NCBI GenBank assembly: GCA_903907905.1
Contig: CAIVPX010000096.1
Location: 1 to 32,769, forward strand
Source of the DNA: an uncultured bacterium
Lineage (GTDB): Bacteria; Pseudomonadota; Gammaproteobacteria; Burkholderiales; Burkholderiaceae_E
Length of the DNA stretch: 32,769 bases
Reading direction: 5' to 3'
The number at the start of each line of letters is the position of its first letter. Position 1 is the stretch's first letter. The notes under the pieces were generated by a model, which was not told the origin of the DNA, ran no database searches, and saw only the letters and a program-made list of their open reading frames with translations. This document shows, one piece after another, positions 12,001 through 24,000 of the stretch. The translations under genes and the position numbers were made by a program.

Positions 12001-15000
12001 CCAGAGCCTGATCCAGGGCGTATCGGCCGACTACAACAACAGCCTGATTGCTTGGACCGAGGCGGGCGTCACTGCACCGCAGGCTGACGCAAGCTTTGCG
12101 CAACTCAACGGCGCCCAGAAGCTGGTGGTGGCAGAGCATCTGGGCTACGTATTCGATTATTACGCCATGCCCGGCCAGCTTTGGGACGCTGGCAATGAAG
12201 ACGTCACCGATGACGTGCCGCGTCCTGACGTGAATGCTCCGTGGTCCGAGCTCACTGCGGCGCAGCGCGCGATCGTCACGACCTTCATCGAAAGCACCAT
12301 CCAGTACAAGGCGCGTCCCGACCAAGCCAACTCGGCGATGGTCGACCCGGTCAAGAACTTCTTCAACTTGAATGCCCCGGTGGGCTTCAAGGTGGTTCAG
12401 GGCTTCACCCAGGGTCTGGTGACCGACTATCGCAACGATCAGATCAACTGGGGCTCGGTCACTGCACCCGCTGCGGGTACGGCATTTTCTGACCTCACGG
12501 CTGATCAGAAACAGGTCGTCATCTCGGCGCTGGGTTACACCTCTTATCAGGGAACCCATTGGATCAACCCGAGCGCAGAGCCGTCTCTGCGCGTCGTGCA
12601 GGGCTTTGGCTCAGCCAACTACAGCCTGTCTTCGATTGACTGGGGTGGTGTGATCGCGCCCGAGGCCAGTACGCCCTTCGAGCGTCTAAGCACCGCGCAA
12701 CAAGATGTGGTGCTGGGCGAGCTCGGTTACGTGCGCGCGCAGCGGGAATTGTTTGTCAACCCCAATGCTGCAGCGTCCTTGCGGGTATTGGCCGACGTGC
12801 CCGAACTGGATACCCAATACTCGCTCATTCAACCGAGCAAGTGGGTGGCAGTGGGCCAACCTATTGATGACCTCGCCTTCGACCTGCTGAGTGTTGGCCA
12901 ACAGAATGTGGTGCTTGCCGAAGCAGGCTACAGTCGCTGGACAGGGCCGTCCTTCTTCAATGCCACGACCGACACCTACCGTCTGAGCTTCGTGCAGAGC
13001 AACGCCGGCGACTACACCAACGCTAACGTCAAGTGGAGTGATCTACCCGTGCCCGAAGCGGGCACCGCGTATGGCGACCTGACTGAGGCACAGCGCGCCC
13101 GGGTCCTGGCGGCAACAGGCTTCGTGCCGTACACGGGAGCGGTCTACTACAAGGCTGGCGCGGGCGCGGATGCCGTGCGACAAACCTTCGTCGAAGGCGA
13201 GGGCGGCGACTACCGTAATGATCAGATGGCATGGGGCGCGGCGAACCAAATTCCGAGCAATCGTTGGCTGCTCACCGACCGCAACAACCCATCGCAAACC
13301 TTCGTCGTCTATGCGCTCGACAGCGATAACGATGGCGTGGTTGAGCAACTGGAGTTGCGTGAGACGCACCCGCTCACCGGGCAACGGGGCTTTGGCTTCC
13401 TGCTGACCGGGACGCTCACCAGCCTCAAGCCGGACAGCGACCTGAGCATTCAGGTGAAGGACGCTGCGATCGTGCGCGGCACCATCAATCTGCTCGGCGA
13501 TGGATCCGATCTCCTTATCCGCTCCGACAAGTTTGTGTACTGGGAGGGCGAGGCCACAGTGCCAGGCAGCATCACCATGCGTGGTGGGGTGTCGGCTGCG
13601 GGCGCTGATCTGGCGGGCGCCAATGCGAGCGGCACGAGCCTCTATGTGCACGCGTCATCGGTGATGTATGCGAAGACCGGCAACGTCCTGCTGCAAGGCG
13701 CACAGGATGTGGAAATTTGGGGCAAGGTGGGCGCAGGTGGCTACAACAGCACCGGCGGTCTTGTCTGGAACGTCGCCGATGCCACCATCACGGTGATCGC
13801 GGGCCAACAGGTGCTGATCGATACGGCGCTCACTGCGACCGGCCACATCAGCGTCAGCACCACCAAAGCGCTTGGTAGTGATGACAGCGGGTATGGCGTC
13901 ATCATCGGCACTGCGGGTGGTCTCAATGCCCTCGGCATGACCAGCAGCGCGACCGGTTCGACTGTGACGGTCGACGCGGTGGGTGGCATCAGCGTGATGG
14001 GTCAGATCACATCAGGCGGTGCGGTCACGAGCACCTTGGTCGAAGGTCTGCCGCGCGATGTGGTCAATTGGGTGGAAAAGGATTCCTCCCTCACTTTGCG
14101 TTCAAGCAGCCAGGTTTACCTGGGTGGAATGGCTCGGGCCCGTGACGGCACCCTGGCAGAGCTTGGCGGCACCTTCCGCGCCAGCCAACTGATCACGGTG
14201 CAGAGCGGCGTGTCGACGGACGGTACTGGCGTCAAGCTACCGGGCACCGGGCGCCTGAGCACTGCGCAGGAAGCGGGGCGCATCGTCATCAATGCGCTGG
14301 GCAACGCCGATCTGTTCGGTCAGGTGGTGGCGGGTGGCGAGATCATCGACTACCGCGATAGCCGCGGCGCGCTGATTGGCAGTCTGCCCTCCTACAAGGA
14401 TGGCGATTCCGAAATCGTCGTGCGAGCCCAGGGACAGGCCAATCTGGGCAAGGGGCTGGTTGCCGGCAAGCTCATCGATGTCCTCGGGGGTACGGGCAGC
14501 AGCGCGGCTACTGTCGCCGAGCCCTGGCTCGACGATGGGGTGGTGTTGAGCGGTGATACGCGTCTGCGCACCTTCCGCGAAAACAGCCAGATCAAACTGG
14601 GCGCAACCGGCGACGTCACGGTCATGCTGCCGGCTTGGAAGTACGAGATCCTGGCCGATGGTTTCGCGGAGTTTGCCAAGGGTGACCTGAGCGCGAATGT
14701 GTCATTCGACATGCGCGTGGATCTTGGTGGCGGCGACGTGCGTGCTGGTCGAGTGACGGTCACTCAGAGTTCCACCAGCACCAACACTGACCTGCTTGCG
14801 CTGGTTGCCGATGTGCAGGCCGCCATCAACAGCACGCTCAACATCACAGCCGATCAGGTACGGGTACGCGATTTCAATGGGCGACTGCAACTCGTCAGCG
14901 GCGGTTATGAGTTCAGTCTCACCCGGGTCGACAGTGGCGGCGCGCAGCGGCTGGGCTTGTCGCAAATCGGTGACGCCAAGTCGTCGGGCGCCAGCGCCAG

Positions 15001-18000
15001 CGCCCAACGCCTGCCAACCATTGACGCGAGCCAACGCGGCTCCAAAGTGCTCATTGGTAATGCCCAGCAGGCAGGGGGCTCTGTCACGTTGTCAGGCTAT
15101 GTCCGAGCCTTCGCTGGCGTTGAGTTCAACACCTTGCCGCGTGCGAGCGGCGAGCAAAATGTACTGTTTACCGCAAGCAGCCGCGTCGAGTCGCTCAGTG
15201 GCGGGATGCTGCTGAGCCCTGCCGGCCATGCGGTGCTCGAGGGCGAACTGGTGGCGCTGGGTCGCTATGCGGACATCGTCATCAATGCCAAGCAGACTCT
15301 CGAGATTCGCGGCCGCCTCGAAGCGCAGCGCGACATTCTGGCGACCGCCGGTACGTCGGCCAGCATCAACCCGCTTGAAACCAGCCTCGCGACCTTGGGT
15401 ACCAGTGAGCTGATTACCCGCGATCCGGGCGGACGAATCGTGCTGACGGGTCTCAACAACGTGCTGATCGACAGCGTCATTGGCCGCGGTAATCCGCAGC
15501 TGGCCCGCATGGACATCACGTCCAAGGAGGGTACGCTTACCCTGGCCGCGCGTGCTGGATGGTTGGAGACCGGCGCACTGATGACGCTGCGCGGTGAGGA
15601 TGTGGTGGTGGCGGGCGTTGTGAAGAGCAGCCTGGCGACGGCCCCCACCTACGACGACGAAGTGCTGATCGAAGCCGCCCGCGATGTGGCGCTCGGCGGT
15701 AGCTTCTCGCTCGCGGGTTCACTCAGCGTGACTGCGGGTCGTCATATCACCGCGCCCAACCTGAGTCTGATGGCGTCGGCAAGCGGCCAGCATCTGCTGC
15801 TTGGTGCCAAAGGCAATATTGAGCTGGGTACCCGCAACGGCACCGGTGGCGTGGTCATGGCGGGCGATGCCTTGCTCACGGTATCTGCCGCCGGACAGCT
15901 GAGCGTGGGCGCTGATGCGGTGCTGTACAGCGAGGCCAAAGACAGTCGTATCGAGCTCTCAGGGGGCACGATCAGCGTACTGGGCGCTCTGCGCGCTGGA
16001 GCCTCCTACGACAGCACGACTCAGGCCGTGACTTGGACCGGCCAGAGCGCCACGATTGATGTGCGAGCAGGCTCCGGGTTCACGCTGGGGAGCACCTCGG
16101 TGGGCGCGAGCTTCTGGGCCACCGGGCGAATCGCCATCAATGGCGGTCCCGATGCGAGCGGGGTGGGCATAGGCGTGTCCGCCAGAAGTGCAATCTGGTC
16201 AGATGCCACAGGCCAATTCAACCTCGCATCCGCCACCTGGAGCGAGGCTGATGCTGGTGCTGACGGGGCAATCAGCCTGAGCAGTGACGGCGACATCTGG
16301 CTGCGTGGGTCGATCAAAGCCTCCGATGTTGGGGCGGACCTCACTGTCAGCACCCGCACACAGTTGGTGGTGGACGGCCTGGTGTCGGCTCAGGATCAGC
16401 TCACCATCACGGCAGGCATTCACCAAAGCGGTATTGCGGTCCTGGTCGAGACACTGGTGCTCGACGCCAGCAACAACTATGTCTCAGGCGGCACGCTCGA
16501 CACCGATGCGGGCGGCACTATCCGTGTGACGGCTACCGATTCCATTTATGTGAAGGGCGTGGTCGGGCAGAAAGATCTAGGTGAAGCCAAGGTGGGTCTG
16601 CTGCGCCTGCAGTCCACCGACAAAGATGTCTTCGTCTATCGCAACATCAATGTGCGCGACACGCTGGAGATGGATGCCGACAACATCCGCGTGCGTTCGG
16701 GTGCGTATGTATACGCCACGGGCGTGGACTCTCAGGTGTTCATGAAGGCCCGAACCAGCCTGGAGGTATCGGGAAGCAACGCAGTCAGCCCAGCCAGTCC
16801 CAACGACGCCATCATCATGGCCGACAAGCTGATTCACTTGCTTGCGCCCCTCGCCGACGTCAACGGTATTGTCACGGCCGGGCTCAATGGTAAGGGTTCC
16901 GACGACGGTCGGATCCTCGTGAACGTGGCTCGTGCATTGACCATCGCCGGTGGGGCACTCACCGCCAATCGGAATATCGAGCTCAATGCGGGCGTGGACA
17001 TGGCCTGGAGCCGAAGCCGCCTGGAGGGCACCATCCTCGAGAGTGAGCTGATCGGCGGCACCATCACCATTAGCGGCCAGGCGCTCCTGACTGCTGCCAC
17101 CGGTTCAATCATTGCCCTGGCCGGCGGCGATGTGACGCTTGATGCGGCCCAGAGCGTGAGCGGTACTCGTTCGGTTTCGGTCGAAAACTACACCACGGTG
17201 GCCGAGACCATCACGACCGTGGTCGGCTACGAAAAGGTTGCCTTGCCCGACCCGATCCTGGTGCCAGTCGTCACCTGGGAAACCACCCAGATCACCGAGG
17301 TGGTGGAGTACAAGGAATTCAAGGTGGGGTCCGAGTACACCACCATGGATGTGGTGCTCACCCAGATCGGCTACTACAACCCGAACAAGGAAGCGGCCAA
17401 GCGCTTTGTCGAGGTACTGATCGAAGGCGTTGACTACAGCAACAGCGCGGTGGACTGGGCCGGCTCGGGGGCTTCGGCGCCGGGCAACGATTACACCAAT
17501 ACGGCCACCTATCTGGACTTCACCGGTCTTAATGACGCGCAGCGTACAGCTGTGCTCAAGTACACGGGCTACATGCCCTTGTTCCAGTTCAATTACAGCA
17601 ATGCAGTGCTCAAGAAGACCTACAAGGGGGTGGATCAGCCCGATAAAGACATCACCCCGGCCTGGAGCGCTAACGATCAGGTCGTTTACTACCTGGACGT
17701 TGATGGCTGGCGTGACCGCTACGTGCGCATGCCCAAGGGCGCCAATGAAGACATCTTGCGCGTGGAGTCCAAGGGCCAGACCGAATTCCTGTCGGTCAAC
17801 AGGACCACTGCTGAAGCGGATCTTCAGAGCAGCGGTTTTGACGCCGGGGGTAACCTTTATGAGCTTCCCACCGGGCCTTGGACCGTTGCGCGATCCTCTG
17901 CCACCGGTGAGCTGGTGGGGCGCTTCCAGGAAGTTGGTCGGGTCGACTACGACCAGATCACCTCCGCCTATTATTTTCCGGTCAATGGCTTCAGTGGCGA

Positions 18001-21000
18001 CGGCCGGTCCCCGCACGCGCCCAATGAGGACGGCCGCGCCACATGGGCGGTCAGCTATGTCGGCAGCAGCGGCGTCAAGACCTACGACCTCGACGCACGT
18101 CCGAGCGACAGCGCCCTGAACCGCGCGCCACAGTGGACATACACCGTTGGAAACAGAACCGCCATCGGCTTTAATGACGATGACAATGGTTATTACTCCG
18201 GCGGGTATTACCACGACAACAGCGGCGAGACCGCGCCGGCTCAGGCGATTCGCAACGCCCTGGAGGCCTACCAGCGAGGCCGCTACACCGATCGCATCAA
18301 GGCCTTTGACACTTACCTCGATGCGTTGGCTTACGACACGTCCGCGTTCACCCAGGTGGGTGGCACGCGAACCGATGCCAACCAGTTCGGCTTCCAGTAC
18401 AAGTATTGGGCGGATTGGGTCAACCTCGGCGAATGGCGCCGAGACGGCGGTCACCGCTGGACGGGTACCGACGAGACTTTCTACCAGATCTACACGACCA
18501 TCAGCGGGCTGAACAATTTTCAGACGGTTCGTAACACCGGCTACAGCAGCCAACTGCCGTACAAGACCACCACAGAAAATGGTGGATTCGTGGTGTCCAA
18601 TTACGCCACCAGCAACGACCCGGCGGCCGATGGGTACGATGAGTTGCGCACGACCGTGCGTTTCATTGACGACAGCGGCAAGAAGGGCGGCACCCAGTAC
18701 AACGTCTTTCAGGTGGATGGGCGCAAGGAGCAGAACCGCAGTATTCAGGAAAACTACTACGACTACACCTACCAGTGGACGTCCAAGTGGAAGCCGATTT
18801 ACGACCAGCGGATCAAGCAGGAGTTCAAGCTGGTCACGCAGAGCACCAATCTGTTTGAGAAGTTACCCATCGAGCAGACCACCACCAAACAGGTTCCGGT
18901 GGTGACTTTTGAGAGCCAGACCGTCTGGCAGATGCGCCCCATCACGGCCACCGAGACCGTTCTCAAGACGGTGGTGACCACCGATGTCGCGTCCGCGCGT
19001 GCCTTTGGCGAACCGGGTAATTCGATAGGCGGACAGAACATCGTCATTGCCTCGGGTGGCAAGATCAGCTTGAGCGGCAAGCTGCAGGCTGCGCAGACCC
19101 TGAATCTGCGAGCCGACGATACCTTGCGGGTGCAAAGTGCAAGCGCGGGCGTGGGCACGGTAGTGCAGGGTGAAACCCTGACCCTGTTCGCCGGGCGCTT
19201 GCTCAGCGTGGCCGATTCGGCCGAAATCAAGGCAGTGCAGAACGCCAGTACCTTGGCCACCGCCTCGGTCAACCTGAGCGGTGATCGTGACATCCAACTC
19301 GGCGGCGTGTTGAGCGCCACCGACGCTACCGCTCCCAGCACCGTGATCACCGCAACGGCATCCGCTGGCCGCGATCTGGGTCTGTCGGGGCGTATCACTG
19401 CCGGCGAGGTGGTGCTCAAGTCTGGCCAGGGCGCAGCCAGGAGCGGTAACCTCACCGCTGATGCCGACACGCAGGTTGTCTCGACCCTGGGCGGCATCAG
19501 CCTGACTACGGGCACCTTAAGCGGCGATATCACGCTGACCAACGCCACCTTCACCGCCAGTGCTGCCGGGCAGAGCATTGTTCTGGCGGCAGCAAAGGGA
19601 AGTATCACGCAGACGCTGGTTGCGCGTAGCTACACAGACTCGGTCAGTCACCAGACCACGACTCAAAATCTGCCCAGTGGCCTGCTGACGGCTGCGCTGA
19701 TTCAGGGCACAGGCGACAGTGGCATCACGCTGAATACAGCCACAGCCGTGGTCAACCTTCTGCTCACCGGCGTGGGCAACATCAGCCTCTACAATACCGG
19801 CGGTCTTACGGTCACCCGTGCCCAGGCGCAAGACGGCGGCATTGATATCACCAACTCGGGTGATGTCGATGCCGTGCAGCTTCGCGCCCTCGGCCTGAGC
19901 GATCGCAACGACATCAGCATCCGCACCGAAAAGCGGCCGGGAGTGGCCACGGCAAATCTGCGGGTGGGCGAATTTGTCACCGGCAACGCCACCGGTGTTC
20001 GCCGCGGTGACGTGGCGTTCCTGGTACAGGGCACACTGAGCTTTGTCGACGCAAGCAAACCGATTGAAGCCGACGACCTGAGCTTGGCGGTGTATGGCGG
20101 CCTGGGTACCAGCGCTTTGCCCCTACACACTCGCGTCAACAGCCTGAGCCTGCAGACCAAGGGCGTGGGGGACGTCTTCGTCAGCCAGGGGAGCCAACTC
20201 CTCAAGCTCAATGATATTCAGGTGGCTGATGGAAGCTTCACCGTGGCGGCAGCCGGTTCGGTAGATCTGGTGAGCGTGCGCTCGCTCTCCAATGCTGATG
20301 CCAACGGCATTCGTATTACTGCGGCTGGCGATGTGTTTGTGCGTTATGTGTCAGCGGGCATCTACGCCACCAGCGCGGCCGATGCGCCAGTGCTGCTCAA
20401 TACTGCCGGCGCGGCCGTTGCGTACACCAGCCTGAGTTCGCTTGGCGATGTCAGCATCACTTCGACCGGCGGTCGCGTGTTGGAAACTTTCGTCGACGAT
20501 ACGGTCGACATTGTGGCCGACACCCTGACGGTCGAGGCTGCACTGGGTATTACCGGCATGGAGACCGCCCTCAATACACTGGACGTGAGGACGGCCGCCG
20601 GCGACATTACCCTGACTGAGCTGGATGGCTATCTCGAGAAAGCCAAGGGCCTGGATGTGTTGCGTGCGGTCATCACGACGCCGACAGCGGGGGCCGATGA
20701 CGTCAACCTCACGGTCCAGGGCGAACTGCGAGTGGGCCGTGCGGATGTCACGGTCGGCGGCTCGCTCAAGCCCGGGTACAGTGGTCTTATCAAGGGCGAC
20801 CTGATCCGATTGGTCAGTTCGGAGGACAGTATTTCGGTCTTGCGGCCGGCCTCCGGTGATTCGCTCGTTTACACCCGCGGAATCGGGTTTGTCGCTGAAG
20901 ATGCAGTGCAGCTTTACCGCTTCTTCGCTGCGCCAGAGCGGCTGGAGTACCGCGCGGGTAGCTTCATCCAGTTCGGCGAAGGCACGATCGCCAGCCCCTA

Positions 21001-24000
21001 CTCGCGCAAGCTTCCGTCTGTGTTGTCAGCCGATACGCTGATTCTGGAGAGCGGGGGCACGCTCTCCCTGAACGGTAGCCTCTCTGCAAATCGTCAACTT
21101 GAACTGGTGGCCGGTGAAGATCTGGTACTGAACGGCACCATCAGTCTCAAGACTGCGCGTTACGACGGTACAACGGACACGGATGCGAAGATCGATCAGG
21201 TGACCCTGACCGCTGGCGGCGTGCGCAGCATCAGCAAGGCATTTGACTTCACGGGTGATGGCCAGACGACTGACACCGTCACGGAGGCTGCGGCAGGCAT
21301 CGATTTCAACCTGGACGGCGACTTTGCTGACAGTATCAGCGAGGGTGCGGTGCCGACGCCGACCGGCTTCATCAATATACAAACCAATGATCTGCCGGCT
21401 GAGGATTTCCAGATCCGGGCGCTGCGCGACATCTTCATCGATCTTGAAGACAAGACAGCGGCGGTGCGCAACTGGAGCCTGTCGGGCTTCATTGGCGGCC
21501 TCACAGGATTTGAAGCTGCCCAGAATGTGACCTTGCGAGTCGAAGGCGCTCTCTCGGTCAAGGGCGGTATTGTCTCGGCCAACTCGAGCGGCGGCCAACT
21601 CGCCCTCAAAGCCGCTTCGATCAGTTCCGACGGCGCCTCGGTGTTCATCGCTGACCGACTCGTTGTCGACACTAGCGGCGCGGCCCAGATCAACACCTTG
21701 GTCGAGCGGCTCACCCTTGACTCGCGCGTCAGTGGCAACGTGAGCGTGAACGAGGCCACGGGCCTGGTGATCGATTACATGGTCGTCAACAACGGCAGCA
21801 TCGAGGTCACCTCTGGCGACGACATGTATGTGCGCGATGTGCGAAATGTCGCCGATGGCAGCAACATCACGCTCAAATCGGGTGCCGACCTGTATGTCGA
21901 CTCCGTTGAGGCCGGTACGGCTGTCGGATCGCTCAAAACGGGCGGCACCGTCACCGCAGACGCAAAAGGTCAGATTTTTGAGTGGGAGGCGGTCCAGCAG
22001 GCCTTTGCCCAAAGCAGCACATTGACCACGGCATCATCGTCCGCCGCCCAGGTCAGCCGATTGTCGTTTGACGGCCCGGCCCGCGTCATCTCCACCCAGT
22101 CGGCTTCGGCCTCCGTCAAGCAGATCACCGGGCTGAGCTTTGAGCAGCGGGAACTGACCCCAGGCGACGTCTATCAGGTCACCGTCAACGGCACGACCTA
22201 CAGCGCAACGGTGGCTTCGAACAGCACCTGGACGAGCTTGCTCAATGCGCTCAAGTCGCAGGTGGATGCCAGCGCAGTGGTGGCTACCGTGGTCGTGCCG
22301 ACCACCACACAGTCTTTGCCAGACCCGGCCGCCATCACGCGCCAGCTTGTGCTGACAGCGGATAACGCCAACCAGAGTTTCACTGCCAGTGGCGCAGTCA
22401 CCTATGCGTTGGCTGCGGGCGATGAGGTGTCGGTGCAGGTCGATAACCGTCGCTACGCCGTCACGGCCTCCGCAGGCTCTAGCTGGAACGCGATCCTCAC
22501 GAGCCTGGCGAGCAAGATCCAGGCAGGCGAAACCGGAAGTGTTGCCAAGACGGTCAATGTGAGCGCGAGCGCGCCCGAGTTGACCCTGACTGCGTCCAGC
22601 GTGAGCAAGACATTCCAGGCGGCTGGCAACCTGACCTACACCGCCCTCGACCAGGGTTCGGCCGATCTTTACGGCTGGCGAGTCGAGGTACGTGATGGCA
22701 CCTGGAGTTCGGCTGCCAGCAATATTGCGCTGCCGCCGACTGTGCTGAGCGACCCAACGGTACGCGGCACGGGCAAAGAACTGGAGGTTCGCATCATCGA
22801 CGGCAGCGGCCTCAAGCTGGCTGTCACCACGGTGACGCAGACCGGCGCCTTTGTCACCGGCACAGGCGTCCAGGCGAATTCTCAGACGGTATCGACGGCT
22901 GCTGGAAGCCTGACCGCTCAGGTGAGCACCGTCACCTTCCCCAGGGAACTCGGCCTGGGCTATGAATACAGCCTGACGATTACGAGCGGTGCGAGCAGCC
23001 AGACTTACTCTGTCCAGGCGGGCCAGGGAGGCCTCGCTTCCAGTGCCAGTTGGGCCGATGCGCTGAGCGAATTCAAGCGACTGATCGAGGTGTCCAGCCC
23101 GGTCAATGTCACCTTCGATGATGAGTTGCGTGAGTTGACGCTCACGGCTCGCGTCGCCAATGCACCCTTCACAGTGAGCCCGCTTCAACTAAGGCAGTCA
23201 ACCGCCACCGCAGTGGCCAATTCGGTGGCGGATTCAGGAACGCTCGTGCAATCGGCGGGCACCGGGGGCTACCAGATCAGCGATCTGAGTTTTGCCAATG
23301 CGGCACTCGGGGCGGGCACCGAGTTTGTGGTGGTGATCAACGGCAACCGCTACGCCACTCAGGTGGGCTCCAATGTGGCGATCGAGCTCACCACCTCCAC
23401 TGATGACAGACAGATCGAACTGAGCACGCAACTGCCGGCGTCGGCTTTAGGTACGGCGACGGTGTCGCAGGAAATCGCGGTCGACTTCTCAGGCATTGAT
23501 TTCACCGGCACGCGAGAGACTGTACTCAGTCTCACTGGTGGTACGTCGGCCCTGGTGTTGACGACCGACCTGACCGGGCTTAACAGAAATGAGGAACTGG
23601 CTGGCGACATGCAGGCGGCGCTGAGCGTCGCGGGGATTACCGAAGCGGTCAGCGGCAGTGCCCTGACGCTCAGTGGCACCACGGTGCCCGATGTGACCAT
23701 CAAGACCGTGAGTGTCTTCGCAAGCACTGCCGCCTCCGTGCTCGATTTGAGCACGCTCACATTGACCGGTCTTTCCGGGGTGGTGCTGGAACTCGGCGGT
23801 GAGGTCTACCGCGCTACGGTATCGGGCGCCAGCACTGCGGCGTCGGTGACCACCGAATTGGTCAGCGCCGTCAATGCGCGCACCGCTTCCACGAGCTACA
23901 GTGCGACGGCGAGCGCAGCCACCACCTTGACGCTTTCGCAGACCAGTGCCGCGCCTGTCACGGCCACCGTCGTGCTTGAAAAGTCCTACGCTGCCGCAGT

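Larger units (their letters stand above)
13246..17182 (+). other. Filamentous-haemagglutinin-like beta-helix segment 2
   Basis: About 1,300 residues of Ser/Thr/Val/Gly-rich strands with G-D/N turns (GNVLLQGAQDVEIWGKVG, GRIVINALGNADLFGQVVAG, SVTLSGYVRAFAGVEF). It begins with a short region bearing a calcium-type loop DSDNDGVVEQLE (13319-13354). A flagellin-like insert at 14786-14977 is annotated separately. The texture continues without a clear sub-boundary to the aromatic island. It is probably a long right-handed solenoid; function otherwise unknown. Confidence 0.65.

Noticed and set aside
17430-18119. A 229-codon + strand open frame in another phase, within the island
   Set aside because: Thr/Arg/Pro/Ser-rich frame-shifted reading; frame +2 stays open and carries the motifs, so this is neither a separate gene nor a frameshift.
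17105-18553. A 482-codon open frame on the - strand opposite the aromatic island
   Set aside because: The + strand reading has coherent motifs, including the LGY modules, while the - strand product shows no domain. Treated as shadow.
22034-23188. A 384-codon open frame on the - strand
   Set aside because: Opposite the flagellin-like array, with Arg/His/Gly-rich composition and no domain signal.
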